Part shown: positions 23,857-32,876 of the stretch, in pieces
Layout of the letters: every line of letters begins with the position of its first letter
Numbering within the stretch: the first letter of the stretch is position 1
From: UBA1563 sp041671545
GTDB taxonomy: Bacteria > Bacteroidota > Ignavibacteria > Ignavibacteriales > Ignavibacteriaceae
Direction of reading: 5' to 3'
DNA length: 64,000 bases
Assembly: GCA_041671545.1 (NCBI GenBank)
Contig: JBAZBI010000002.1
Span: 1 to 64,000 of the forward strand
Program-made: the position numbers and the translations under genes
Notes under the pieces: generated by a model
The model's database searches: none
Told to the model about the DNA's origin: nothing
Seen by the model: only the letters and a program-made list of their open reading frames with translations

Positions 23857-24297
23857 ATGTTCAAACGGAAAAAAAATATTGACCTGCTCGTTAGCCATTT
23901 GTGGAAACTTGACTATACTATCATTAAGCGAAAATTGGGAACGTATCTTTCCGAACCTCCAAACGTGAATGGATACGAAATTGACATCGTTGCCAAACTT
24001 CACCGTCAATATGCTATGGGCATTTGCATCGATAAAAAAGATTTACAAGACTCTAAATTGTTAGAAAAAATTAGTTATCTGGCTTCCCGAAAAACTAAAA
24101 CGGGGAATAAAGATGTTCTTTTATTCATCAGCTTTCCATACGAAATTTATAAAACGGTAAAAGACCTGGTTTCATCTTTAGAACTCTCCATCAAAAAAAA
24201 TATTTTCCTAGTTCCGGTCTATGAGACAGTGCAAAGTGATCTTTTTAGCCCGAGCTACGACAAAGTCTCACTTAAAAACGTTGAAAGTATCCATTAA
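23857..24297 (+). CDS. Possible nuclease-fold protein in the lexA operon
   Basis: This 146-residue protein begins 2 bases after the WYL-like gene. VNGYEIDIVAKL followed by MGICIDKKDL is arranged like the E...D...x-x-K core of PD-(D/E)XK nucleases, where the buried strand with GYEID would carry the acid and DKK the lysine. The usual (D/E)xK spacing is imperfect, so the fold is a suggestion only. Neither a signal peptide nor a membrane helix is present. Its place downstream of lexA suggests damage-inducible expression. Confidence 0.5.
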   Translation: MFKRKKNIDLLVSHLWKLDYTIIKRKLGTYLSEPPNVNGYEIDIVAKLHRQYAMGICIDKKDLQDSKLLEKISYLASRKTKTGNKDVLLFISFPYEIYKTVKDLVSSLELSIKKNIFLVPVYETVQSDLFSPSYDKVSLKNVESIH

Positions 24298-24423
24298 CGG
24301 CTTGAATTGTTCCCTCTTCTCCTTTATTGCTTCCCATCGGACTACTTTATATAAAGAATAGTCATTTCTTTTTTCCTTTTCATAAAAAGCAATAATTCCG
24401 TACTTTTACACTCTTGAATGGTG

Positions 24424-24431
24424 TACTTTTG
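24424..24431 (+). promoter_or_regulatory. Possible -10 element (TAnnTTTG) for uppS
   Basis: TACTTTTG lies about 50 bases ahead of the uppS start codon and matches the Bacteroidota -10 pattern. No clear upstream TTTG element was found at the standard spacing. Confidence 0.35.
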
Positions 24432-24481
24432 TGCCCATTCAACTCTAGGTTGTAGTTCTACCGTAGTAAAAAAATATAACA

Positions 24482-25270
24482 TTGAACAAAACAAAACTCG
24501 ATACAGACCAAACCGAACAAAAAAAACTTAAAGAGTCCGGTTGCATTCCCAAACATATCGCCATTATAATGGATGGGAACGGCAGATGGGCAAAAAGTAA
24601 AGGACTCCCAAGATTCGCCGGGCATCAAGCCGGAGTAGAATCTGTGAGGGAAATTGTCCGCACGTGCGTCCAATTGGGTGTAAAGAATCTTACCCTTTAT
24701 ACTTTCTCAACCGAAAATTGGAAAAGACCGAAGGATGAAGTTTCAACTTTAATGAGGCTTCTTGTTAAAACTTTGCAAAAAGAGTTGGATGATCTGCACA
24801 AAAACAATGTGCGGATAATGATGATCGGCGATATGGCTGCATTGCCAACAGATGTTCAAAAACAGCTTAACGATGCGATCGAAAAAACGAAAAACAACAG
24901 TGACTTAAATTTAGTGCTTGCATTAAGTTACAGCGGAAGATGGGAAATTCTTGAATCGGTTAAAGAAATGATAAAGGATGCACAAAACGGAAAGTTACAA
25001 ATTAATGAACTTGACGTAGAACGATTTTCATCTTATTTAAACACGAAACAAATTCCTGATCCCGACCTGGTTATAAGAACGAGCGGAGAATTTAGAGTAA
25101 GCAACTTTTTACTATGGCAGATTGCCTATTCGGAATTTTATATTTCCGAAACTTATTGGCCTGCATTCAAGCGAAAAAATTTATATGAAGCTATTCGGGA
25201 TTTCCAAAAAAGAGAGCGGAGATTCGGTAAAGTAAGTGAACAAATCAAACAAAAGGAAACAGGTACATAG
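24482..25270 (+). CDS. uppS: Undecaprenyl diphosphate synthase
   Basis: This 262-residue cis-prenyltransferase adds isopentenyl units to farnesyl diphosphate to make the C55 lipid carrier for peptidoglycan. HIAIIMDGNGRWA (catalytic Asp31), FAGHQAGVESVREIV, TLYTFSTENWKRP and IRTSGEFRVSNFLLWQIAYSE are conserved blocks. The only ATG near the 5' end falls within the active-site motif, so the TTG at 24482 is the likely start. It is the first gene of the envelope cluster running to lpxD and ends 2 bases before the bamA start chosen here. Confidence 0.94.
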   Translation: MNKTKLDTDQTEQKKLKESGCIPKHIAIIMDGNGRWAKSKGLPRFAGHQAGVESVREIVRTCVQLGVKNLTLYTFSTENWKRPKDEVSTLMRLLVKTLQKELDDLHKNNVRIMMIGDMAALPTDVQKQLNDAIEKTKNNSDLNLVLALSYSGRWEILESVKEMIKDAQNGKLQINELDVERFSSYLNTKQIPDPDLVIRTSGEFRVSNFLLWQIAYSEFYISETYWPAFKRKNLYEAIRDFQKRERRFGKVSEQIKQKETGT

Positions 25271-25271
25271 C

Positions 25272-27764
25272 ATGCGGATCCTTTCCCGTAATTATTTTTT
25301 TAATATTATTTTTCTTTTACTTCTCTTTTCTTTTTCTTTAGCAGCGCAAACGGCTCCAAAGACTTACAAAATATTGGGAATTTCAGTTGAAGGAAATACT
25401 TCCGCTGATGTCCGTACAATTGTAGCAAACAGCGGATTAAAAATCGGCGAAGAAATTCAAATTCCCGGCGACCAAACCATCGGCGCAATCAAACAACTCT
25501 GGTCTTTAAATATTTTTTCCAACGTTGAAGTCTTGATCGAAAAAGAACTTGCCGACGGCGCTTTTCTTCTTATAAAAGTTGAAGAATTTCCCCGTATAGA
25601 AAAAGCTGTGGTTGAGGGGAATGATGAAATCAGCACAAGTAAGATCGAAGAGAAAATTAATTTCATCCGCGGACAAATCTTAAAGACTTACGAAGTTCAA
25701 AAAGTTAAATTAAAAATAATGAAGTTGTATGAAGAAGACGGCTATTTTAACGCACAGATTACTCCAAAGTTTTTTCAATTTTTCCAGGCAGATACTTCCG
25801 ACGACAAGATTATAACTCACTGGAGAAATAAAAAAGATCTCTCCGAAGAATATAAACTTGAATTTGATAAGGATGACAAAACTTACACAAACCTCATCGA
25901 AAAAATTAAAGACCGCGTGCTGCTTAAATATGATATCGTTGAAAACGATGTTACGAAAGTGCGCAAAATAACTTTTAAAGGAAATAACGAACTTTCTGAA
26001 AGCGATCTAAAAGGAGCTTTTAAAGAAACGGAAGAATCCAAATGGTGGAAGTTTTGGAGCAGCTCAAAATTTGACAAAAATAAATATGAAGAAGACAAAA
26101 AACTTCTTCAAAAACATTATCTAAAAAGCGGCTACCGCGACGCAGAAATAATTAGCGATTCTCTCGTTTATTCAAATGATAAAAAAGATCTTGAGATTGT
26201 TCTTAATGTTTCTGAAGGACCGAAATACAAAGTTCGCAACATCACCTGGGAAGGCAATACGATCTATTCGGCTGAGACTTTGAACGAGCGACTCGGTTTT
26301 CAAAAAGGAGATGTTTTTGATTATGAATTATTTAATCAAAATCTCCGCGGAAACGAAAAACAAACAGACGTTGCAGCGTTATATCTCGATAACGGTTACT
26401 TAACCTTCAACATGAAAACCGATGAGACAAAAGTTACCGCCGATTCAATCGATATTAATATTCAAGTCTCAGAAAGAAACCAATTTAAAATTGGCAAAGT
26501 AGAAATTTACGGGAACGATAAAACCAAAGACAAAGTTATCCGCAGAGAGTTGTACACAATTCCCGGTGATTTTTTCAACCGCGCATACATGTTTAGAAGT
26601 TTACAGCAGTTGGCAAATCTTCAATTCTTTAATGTTGAAAAACTTTACCAGGAAGGCGTTGATTATCAACTTGCTAACGACAGCACCGTTGATGTTGCTT
26701 TTAAGGTTGAAGAAAAATCGAGCGATTATCTAAACGCCTCGGTTGGTTACAGCGGAAGTTTCGGCTTCAGCGGTTCTGTTGGAATCACTTTAACCAACTT
26801 CTCAATGGCAGAACCGTTTCAACTTGGCGGCGGGCAGGTCTTGAGTTTTAACTGGCAATTCGGTGTTGGAAATTTGTACAGAACTTTTTCTCTTGGATTT
26901 ACAGAACCCTGGTTGTATGATACTCCCACGCTTGTCGGATTTGATTTCTTCGACACACGCCAGCAATACATTTATGATTTAAGACAATCCGGCGCCAGCG
27001 TTCGCGTGGGTAGAAGATTGAAATGGCCTGATGATTATTTTTATACTCAAGGAACTTTCAAATATCAATCGAACAATGTTATTAACGGCGGAAGTTATTA
27101 CCGCGAAGGAAAGACGCAACAGTTCACTCTCGGCGCTAGCATTTCAAGAAAAAATGTTGATAATCCGATCTTCCCATCAATTGGTTCTTCGGTTGGATTA
27201 GATGCCGAAATTTCAGGCGGACCATTTCTTCCGGGAGATGTTGATTACTACAAAATTAATTTCAAAGCCGAATGGTACAAACGATTATTCGGAACAAGCC
27301 GGTTTGTTTTATTTTCTTCTGCTGATTTAGGATATTTGGAAGAGCTAAAAAAAGGAACTCCCATCCAGCCCTTTGAATATTTCTATATGGGTGGAAACGG
27401 TTTAATTATTGCAACAACTCCCTTACGCGGATACGAGGATCGTTCAATCGGACCGATCAATAAAGTTGGCGAAGTTTACGGCGGAAAAGTTTCGCTCCGT
27501 TACAATGCCGAATTAAGATTTGCCGTAGCGCTTGAACCCATTCCTCTTTACTTACTTGCATTTGCCGAAGCGGGAAACGTATTCGCAAGTATTGACGCTA
27601 CTCAAGCGTTTGATCTCCGCCGTTCGGTTGGTGTTGGCGCACGCATAATGATCAATCCAATCGGATTGATCGGTTTTGATCTTGGTTACGGATTCGACAG
27701 AAAAGCAGTTGACGGAAAAGATCCTTCGTGGGTTTTCCACTTCCAGTTCGGAAAAGGTTTTTAA
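25272..27764 (+). CDS. bamA: Outer-membrane protein assembly factor BamA
   Basis: The protein has 830 residues from the ATG at 25272, which gives a clean signal peptide (MRILSRNYFFNIIFLLLLFS, cleaved after AAQ). An in-frame GTG at 25236 inside uppS would only add a charged leader. POTRA-type repeats occupy ~28-480, each with a G-N core (VEGNTSADVR, VEGNDEISTSKI, FKGNNELSESDL, WEGNTIYSAETL, IYGNDKTKDKVI). The rest is the 16-strand barrel, ending in the expected aromatic residue (FHFQFGKGF). Between the second and third POTRA cores is a charged insertion of about 50 residues. It inserts beta-barrel proteins in the outer membrane. The gene is followed by two Skp-family genes and lpxD. Confidence 0.95.
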   Translation: MRILSRNYFFNIIFLLLLFSFSLAAQTAPKTYKILGISVEGNTSADVRTIVANSGLKIGEEIQIPGDQTIGAIKQLWSLNIFSNVEVLIEKELADGAFLLIKVEEFPRIEKAVVEGNDEISTSKIEEKINFIRGQILKTYEVQKVKLKIMKLYEEDGYFNAQITPKFFQFFQADTSDDKIITHWRNKKDLSEEYKLEFDKDDKTYTNLIEKIKDRVLLKYDIVENDVTKVRKITFKGNNELSESDLKGAFKETEESKWWKFWSSSKFDKNKYEEDKKLLQKHYLKSGYRDAEIISDSLVYSNDKKDLEIVLNVSEGPKYKVRNITWEGNTIYSAETLNERLGFQKGDVFDYELFNQNLRGNEKQTDVAALYLDNGYLTFNMKTDETKVTADSIDINIQVSERNQFKIGKVEIYGNDKTKDKVIRRELYTIPGDFFNRAYMFRSLQQLANLQFFNVEKLYQEGVDYQLANDSTVDVAFKVEEKSSDYLNASVGYSGSFGFSGSVGITLTNFSMAEPFQLGGGQVLSFNWQFGVGNLYRTFSLGFTEPWLYDTPTLVGFDFFDTRQQYIYDLRQSGASVRVGRRLKWPDDYFYTQGTFKYQSNNVINGGSYYREGKTQQFTLGASISRKNVDNPIFPSIGSSVGLDAEISGGPFLPGDVDYYKINFKAEWYKRLFGTSRFVLFSSADLGYLEELKKGTPIQPFEYFYMGGNGLIIATTPLRGYEDRSIGPINKVGEVYGGKVSLRYNAELRFAVALEPIPLYLLAFAEAGNVFASIDATQAFDLRRSVGVGARIMINPIGLIGFDLGYGFDRKAVDGKDPSWVFHFQFGKGF

Positions 27765-27805
27765 TTAGTTATTTTTCAATTATAAATAAACAAAAAGGAT
27801 ACAGA

Positions 27806-28339
27806 GTGAAACGTTATTTTTTAATCTTTGCATTATTCATCTTTGCAGCAAGCACATTTGCTCAAACTTCAACCGGTGTTAAACTTGGTTTCGTTGATTC
27901 GGAAATTATTCTTAAACAACTTCCGGAAGCTATTAAAGCTCAAGGCGATTTAGACGCGTTAATTCAAAAATGGAATGTACAGCTTGACAGCATGTCACAA
28001 GCTTTTCAGGAAGGTGTAGCGAATTATCAAAAGCAATCTGCAACAATGAAAGACGCTCAAAAAAAGGAAACGGAACAAAAATTAGTAACACAGCGACAAA
28101 TGGTTGAAGAATTCCAAAAATCAAAATTTGCACAAGGCACCGGTGAAGTTTATCAGAAACAAGAAGTTTTTCTTAAACCTGTAAAAGAGAAAGTTTTAAA
28201 AACGATTGAAACCGTTGCTAAAGAAGAAGGTATGCAGTTCGTGTTTGATAAAACAGAACAAGCGGCAATTTTACTCTATGCAGATTCAGCTTATGAAATC
28301 ACTTATAAAGTCCTCGACAAATTAAAAAGAGGAAAATAA
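27806..28339 (+). CDS. OmpH/Skp-family periplasmic chaperone
   Basis: This 177-residue protein starts at GTG 27806, preceded by AAGGA, which gives a signal peptide (MKRYFLIFALFIFAASTFA). KLGFVDSEIILKQLPEA begins the OmpH domain, followed by the long coiled-coil tentacle and the final EEGMQFVFDKTEQAAILLYAD. Skp trimers hold unfolded outer-membrane proteins in the periplasm for BamA. It is the first of two tandem paralogues. Confidence 0.92.
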   Translation: MKRYFLIFALFIFAASTFAQTSTGVKLGFVDSEIILKQLPEAIKAQGDLDALIQKWNVQLDSMSQAFQEGVANYQKQSATMKDAQKKETEQKLVTQRQMVEEFQKSKFAQGTGEVYQKQEVFLKPVKEKVLKTIETVAKEEGMQFVFDKTEQAAILLYADSAYEITYKVLDKLKRGK

Positions 28340-28443
28340 GGGAATTATAATCCCCTCTTTTCAGATGTGTTTTCCCATTTCTTAATTTGAATTTGTTTTG
28401 TATTTATCAGTGAGAATCTCGAAACTCTAAGACAAGGTTTTTT

Positions 28444-28956
28444 ATGAAAGCAAAAATAATTTTCGGTCTGTTCATTTTTTTCGGCATCTGCTCTGTTTCA
28501 TTTTCGCAGTTGAAAATCGGTTATGTTGATTCTGATGCCATCATGGAAAAACTTCCCGATGCGCAGGATGCACGCCAGCAGCTTGATCAAATAATTCAAG
28601 AGTGGCAAACCGAGTTAAAAAAACTTGAAGGCGATTGGAAAACGAAGTTTGATGATTACGAAAAACGTAAACTCATCATGTCTGACCAGACGCGCGCTGA
28701 GACCGAAAGCGACTTGATGAAAATGGAGCAGAAGATCACTGAATACCGTGAGAAAAAATTCGGTACAAGCGGTGAACTTTTCCAAAAGCAGGATGAACTG
28801 ATGAAACCGGTTCAGAACAGATTATTCACGGCTATCAAGCAAGTTGCAATCGATGAAGATTATGATTACGTGTTCGACCGCAGCGGACAAATCTTAATGT
28901 TGTTCGCAAAAGATAAATATGACATTACAAACCTTGTTCTTGAAAAACTGAAATAA
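28444..28956 (+). CDS. OmpH/Skp-family periplasmic chaperone, second copy
   Basis: This 170-residue paralogue of the preceding gene has a signal peptide (MKAKIIFGLFIFFGICSVSF), the KIGYVDSDAIMEKLPDAQDA opening, a charged coiled coil, and YDYVFDRSGQILMLF near the end. Its stop codon shares one base with the lpxD start (TAATG), so the two are translationally coupled. Confidence 0.92.
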   Translation: MKAKIIFGLFIFFGICSVSFSQLKIGYVDSDAIMEKLPDAQDARQQLDQIIQEWQTELKKLEGDWKTKFDDYEKRKLIMSDQTRAETESDLMKMEQKITEYREKKFGTSGELFQKQDELMKPVQNRLFTAIKQVAIDEDYDYVFDRSGQILMLFAKDKYDITNLVLEKLK

Positions 28957-30014
28957 TGAAGTTATCTATTGCAGATATCGCTTCACTTACAAACGCAAAA
29001 ATTGTCGGAGACGACCCGCCTAAGGCGGGTTTCATTACCGGCATTGCAAAAATTGAAGAAGCGAAGGAAGGTGAATTAACCTTCCTTTATTTATCCCAGT
29101 ACGAAAAATATTTCCACGCTACCAAAGCCTCGGCAATTTTGGTAAAACCGGAATTCAAAAAAACACGCGACGACATAACCTATCTCGAAGTTCCCGATCC
29201 AAACAAAGCTTTCTTCAAAATTATCAGCACATATTTTGCACCCAAATTTCCGTTGGAAGGAATTGATGCAACCGCATCCGTTCATCCCTCTGCTTCGGTA
29301 GGAGAAAATAGTGCTCTTGGTAAAAATGTTGTCATCTCTGCCGGTTGCAAGATCGGGAAAAATGTAAAAATATTTCACAACACCGTTCTCTTAGAAAACG
29401 TTGAGATTGGGGATGATTCTCTTTTGTTTCAAAACGTAAGTGTCCGCGAAGAATGCAAAATTGGAAAGCGCGTTATCATTCACTCCGGCACCGTTATAGG
29501 CTCGGATGGATTTGGTTACACGATGGAAAACGGAGCGTATGTAAAAATTCCGCAAATCGGAAATGTTGTTATTGAAGATGATGTTGAACTTGGTTCGAAT
29601 GTCTCTGTTGACCGCGCCGCTATTGGCTCCACTATAATTAAGCAAGGAACAAAGATCGATAATCTCGTTCAGATCGCACACAATGTTGTCGTTGGAGAAC
29701 ACACCGCAATTTCCGGGCAATGCGGAATTTCCGGCAGCACAAAGGTGGGTAAGTATTGTGTCTTCGGTGGACAAGTTGGTTTTGCGGGGCATCTTGAAAT
29801 TGCTGACAAAGTTATGATCGGTGCGCAATCGGGCGTTTCAAAATCAGTGACAAAATCCGGCACTTATTTCGGCGCTCCCTTAAAAGAAATTAAAGAGGCT
29901 TTTCGGCAAGAAGGTCACATAAGAAATTTAGAAGATTATGCAAAGCGTATCAAAGAACTTGAAAACAAAGTTGCCGAATTGTCAGAACAAATTAAAAAGT
30001 CGTTAGAACGATAA
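28956..30014 (+). CDS. lpxD: UDP-3-O-acylglucosamine N-acyltransferase
   Basis: This 352-residue enzyme adds the second acyl chain in lipid A synthesis. The N-terminal uridine-binding domain (~1-100) is followed by a left-handed beta helix of hexapeptide repeats (GKNVVISAGCKIGKNVKI) with the catalytic His242 in QIAHNVVVGEH, and a C-terminal helix (~320-350). The palindrome ACCCGCCTAAGGCGGGT encodes residues 20-25, D-P-P-K-A-G, in a surface loop of the first domain. Confidence 0.94.
   Translation: MKLSIADIASLTNAKIVGDDPPKAGFITGIAKIEEAKEGELTFLYLSQYEKYFHATKASAILVKPEFKKTRDDITYLEVPDPNKAFFKIISTYFAPKFPLEGIDATASVHPSASVGENSALGKNVVISAGCKIGKNVKIFHNTVLLENVEIGDDSLLFQNVSVREECKIGKRVIIHSGTVIGSDGFGYTMENGAYVKIPQIGNVVIEDDVELGSNVSVDRAAIGSTIIKQGTKIDNLVQIAHNVVVGEHTAISGQCGISGSTKVGKYCVFGGQVGFAGHLEIADKVMIGAQSGVSKSVTKSGTYFGAPLKEIKEAFRQEGHIRNLEDYAKRIKELENKVAELSEQIKKSLER
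29014..29030. repeat. Palindrome inside lpxD
   Basis: ACCCGCCTAAGGCGGGT has 7-bp perfect arms and a TAA centre. It is read through in frame as D-P-P-K-A-G, probably a dispersed repeat tolerated in a loop. Confidence 0.6.
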
Positions 30015-30028
30015 ATCATTTTATCGTT
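30007..30028 (+). terminator. Small hairpin after lpxD
   Basis: AACGATAAA overlaps the lpxD stop codon and pairs with TTTATCGTT around TCAT. The T-tract is short, so this is a weak terminator candidate at best. Confidence 0.35.
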
Positions 30029-30068
30029 AGCTTTAATTCCATTTCACTTTTCACAAACTAACTTCCTG

Positions 30069-30500
30069 ATGCAAACAGAAAAAGAATTCATTACAAAGAC
30101 AGTTGAAACTTTGACCAAGAAAAGTATAAATATCTTTCCTGATGAATTCGTCTCTTCGTCTGAAATGAAAACCATTTCCGTTCCCGCAAAAATTTTAATT
30201 ATGGGAGAAGAATTTTTCGGCAGTTACGAAATTCTTTCCGCCGACCGTAAGGTTGTCCATCAAGCTTCAACTTACATCGAAGCAAAATATCTAATTTACG
30301 CAAGCAGAAAAAAAGCTGCGGAAATAACCATTCCGGTAAATGAAGAAGAAATAAAACAAGCGGTTTTACAATATGAGAAATATCTTGATTCACTTATGAA
30401 AGAGATCGTTTCTCTTTACAAGAAAACTTTTCCGGAAGGGAAAAATTCTTTGTTTGTAATGAATGAAATTTTGATGATCCTAAATCTCGTCCGCTATTAG
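30069..30500 (+). CDS. Hypothetical protein, 143 residues
   Basis: A small cytosolic protein with a mixed N-terminal half (ISVPAKILIMGEEFFGSYEIL) and a helical C-terminal half (EEEIKQAVLQYEKYLDSLMK). No known domain was recognised. It ends 5 bases before the RNA methyltransferase gene and is probably cotranscribed with it. Confidence 0.7.
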   Translation: MQTEKEFITKTVETLTKKSINIFPDEFVSSSEMKTISVPAKILIMGEEFFGSYEILSADRKVVHQASTYIEAKYLIYASRKKAAEITIPVNEEEIKQAVLQYEKYLDSLMKEIVSLYKKTFPEGKNSLFVMNEILMILNLVRY

Positions 30501-30505
30501 CCGCA

Positions 30506-31930
30506 ATGATTCCTATAAGCGATAAAATTGCCGAGTACCTCACCGATCTTTTCGGAAGTGGTGCCGTTACACGCTACAGCAAATATTTAGAAGACGAGCC
30601 GGCGACTTACCTCCGCAGCAACAGCATAAAAACTAATCGCGATGAAGTCCAAAAAGATCTTTTATCTAATTATGGAATTGCAACAGATAAACTTTCCGAT
30701 ATTTCTGATGCGTTAAAAGTTGTTGGTGATAAAACTCTTGTCGGAAAAACGTTAGAGCATAGCATCGGCGAGTATTATATTCAAAGTTTGTCATCGATGA
30801 TTCCGCCGCTTGTTTTAAATCCGCAGCCCATAGATAAGGTTTTGGATTTATGTTCCGCTCCCGGTTCCAAGACAACGCAAATTGCTGCGATGATGCAGAA
30901 CAAAGGAACCCTGCTCGTAAACGAAATTCAACTTGACAGATTAAAAACACTCGTCTTCAATCTTGAGCGTATGAATGTAGTAAATGCCGGAGTGATCCAC
31001 TCAAAGGGAGAAATTCTCAGTCGCTTTTTTCAAAATCACTTTGATAAAATTCTGGTTGATGCACCATGTAGCGGCTTGGGAATTATGCAGAAGAAAAACG
31101 AAGTGAGCAACTGGTGGACAAAAGAAAAAGCGGAACAATTAAGCGAACTTCAATACCGATTACTTCTTTCAGCGTTAAAGATGGCAAAAGTTGGCGGCGA
31201 AATTGTTTATTCAACTTGCACACTTTCTGTTGAAGAAAATGAATTCGTGATAAATAAACTTCTTAAAAAATTTCCAATCAAACTTTTGCCAATAACTCTT
31301 CCGGTTCATTCGCATGATGCGTTTATTGAACTGCATGATCTAACTTTGGATAAATCAATTTGCAACGCAAAAAGGATTGTTCCGTGGGAAGTAAATTCGG
31401 AAGGGTTTTTTGTCGTAAAGATTTTAAAGGAAGATGAAATTGAAGTTGAAAATCCCGCTGAGAGGAAAAGACATCCATTCACTTTTCTCCCGGCAAGAAA
31501 GATCGGTAAACAACTTGATTTACTTACCGACATTTTTGAAATTCAGAAAAATGTTTTCGATCGATATAAATATCTTCAAAAAGGAAATGACATCTTTTTT
31601 GTTAATGAAGATTGGAACGAAGAAAACTTGATGATGTTTGAGCGGATCGGTACTAAGTTTGCGAATATAGATAAGTATGGAAATTTCATTTTGCACACGC
31701 AAGCCGCTGAAATCTTGCAGAGTGAATTCCACAAAAATATTATTGAACTTGCGAGCAACGATGAACTGAAAAAATATCTTGACGGCGGAACCATCAAAAA
31801 AGATTTTCCCTTTAGAGGACAAGCCGTGGTAAAGTTCAGAAACAAAATTCTTGGCACCGGTGGAATTTCTGTAGAAGGATTAAAAAGCCGTTACCCGCGT
31901 TCTAAACGTACACAAGAAATTGAGTATTAA
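30506..31930 (+). CDS. RsmB/RsmF-type RNA 5-methylcytosine methyltransferase
   Basis: This 474-residue enzyme has the NOL1/NOP2/sun core: SAM-binding VLDLCSAPGSKTTQIAAMM, then DAPCSGLG and STCTLSVEENE carrying the two cysteines of this family (the TCT Cys as nucleophile, the PCS Cys for release). The N-terminal ~90 residues form the RNA-binding start, and residues ~300-474 form a PUA-like C-terminal extension, as in RsmF. The target is rRNA or tRNA; the exact site cannot be told from sequence. It converges with the ferredoxin gene at 31945, only 14 bases away. Confidence 0.88.
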   Translation: MIPISDKIAEYLTDLFGSGAVTRYSKYLEDEPATYLRSNSIKTNRDEVQKDLLSNYGIATDKLSDISDALKVVGDKTLVGKTLEHSIGEYYIQSLSSMIPPLVLNPQPIDKVLDLCSAPGSKTTQIAAMMQNKGTLLVNEIQLDRLKTLVFNLERMNVVNAGVIHSKGEILSRFFQNHFDKILVDAPCSGLGIMQKKNEVSNWWTKEKAEQLSELQYRLLLSALKMAKVGGEIVYSTCTLSVEENEFVINKLLKKFPIKLLPITLPVHSHDAFIELHDLTLDKSICNAKRIVPWEVNSEGFFVVKILKEDEIEVENPAERKRHPFTFLPARKIGKQLDLLTDIFEIQKNVFDRYKYLQKGNDIFFVNEDWNEENLMMFERIGTKFANIDKYGNFILHTQAAEILQSEFHKNIIELASNDELKKYLDGGTIKKDFPFRGQAVVKFRNKILGTGGISVEGLKSRYPRSKRTQEIEY

Positions 31931-31944
31931 ATCAATCTAAGAAA

Positions 31945-32790
31945 TCAGATCGTTTCGGTTTGTAAAATTTCTCCCTGCACTCCTACCACAATAACAGTTA
32001 CCGGTATTTTTATTCCCGCTTGTTCAACGGCATCCATAGTCAGATTAAATAATCCGCTGCAGCATGGCACCTGCATAATTACTACGGTAATTGACTTTAT
32101 TTTAGATTCCTTAATCATCAAGATCAATTTCTCAAGATAGCTTTGTTTGTTTGAATCCAATTTGGGGCAGGCGATTGCTACACTTTTTCCGTTTAAAAAA
32201 TCTTTATGAAAATTTGGATAGGCAAGTGGCACACAATCCGCAGCCAAAAGAAGATCGGCGTTTTTAATAAAACTTGCATGGGGCGTAAGTAAATGCAGTT
32301 GAACCGGCCATTGGCGTAAATAATTTTTACTTTGCCCTTCTTCAGGTATTGATTCATTCTCAGATTGTTCAATACTTTGTTCACGAGAACCCGGACAGCT
32401 GTGCGGTTGAATGGTTTCAATTCCATCGTTCTGTTTTAACAGCGGATTTTCAATTCCGTTGTCGTTCAAATAATCCAGCGCTTGAGTAAAAAGATCAAAC
32501 TCTTTATGTTCTTTTAAATGAAGAAGATGCGCATTAATAACATTACTGCCGCCTTTAACGATATATTCCATTACTTGCTTTTCATCGTACGGTTCTGCTT
32601 CACGCTCAACAACCGTAATTGCGTTTTGCGGGCAATAGCCGATACACGCACCGAGTCCATCGCAAAAAAGATCGGAAATTAATCTTGCTTTGCCGTCAAT
32701 AATTTGCAAAGCTCCTTCAGCACAATTCGGAACGCATTCTCCACAGCCATCGCACTTTTCTTCTTCAATTTGAATAATTTTTCTCAGCAT
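31945..32790 (-). CDS. 4Fe-4S ferredoxin-type protein
   Basis: This 281-residue protein has one full cluster motif, CDGCGECVPNC (residues 13-23), and a second, CDGLGACIGYCP, in which the second cysteine is replaced, so that site may hold a different cluster. A variable acidic linker (~110-155) precedes a C-terminal domain with conserved cysteines (ADCVPLAY, CPKLDSNK, VPCCSGL). Related proteins are found beside hybrid-cluster and hydrogenase genes in anaerobes and are thought to transfer electrons, but the partner is not visible here. Confidence 0.8.
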   Translation of the reverse strand: MLRKIIQIEEEKCDGCGECVPNCAEGALQIIDGKARLISDLFCDGLGACIGYCPQNAITVVEREAEPYDEKQVMEYIVKGGSNVINAHLLHLKEHKEFDLFTQALDYLNDNGIENPLLKQNDGIETIQPHSCPGSREQSIEQSENESIPEEGQSKNYLRQWPVQLHLLTPHASFIKNADLLLAADCVPLAYPNFHKDFLNGKSVAIACPKLDSNKQSYLEKLILMIKESKIKSITVVIMQVPCCSGLFNLTMDAVEQAGIKIPVTVIVVGVQGEILQTETI

Positions 32791-32835
32791 TCTTTCTCCG
32801 GTTCTATAAACAGATTTTTTTGTCCGATTAAAGAT

Positions 32836-32871
32836 AAAATAAAAATCTCACATCTTCAAGACGTGAGATTT
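32836..32871 (-). terminator. Rho-independent terminator
   Basis: AAATCTCAC and GTGAGATTT (32843-32851 and 32863-32871) form the stem. Reading on the minus strand a T-rich tract follows. It ends transcription of the DUF4097 gene. Confidence 0.75.
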
Positions 32872-32876
32872 ACTTT

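Noticed and set aside
25236..25271. GTG start of bamA inside uppS
   Set aside because: It would put 12 polar residues before the signal peptide; the ATG at 25272 gives a normal one.
27728..27805. Longer start for the first OmpH gene overlapping the bamA end
   Set aside because: It puts 26 residues before a typical signal peptide, and a good ribosome-binding site precedes the GTG at 27806.
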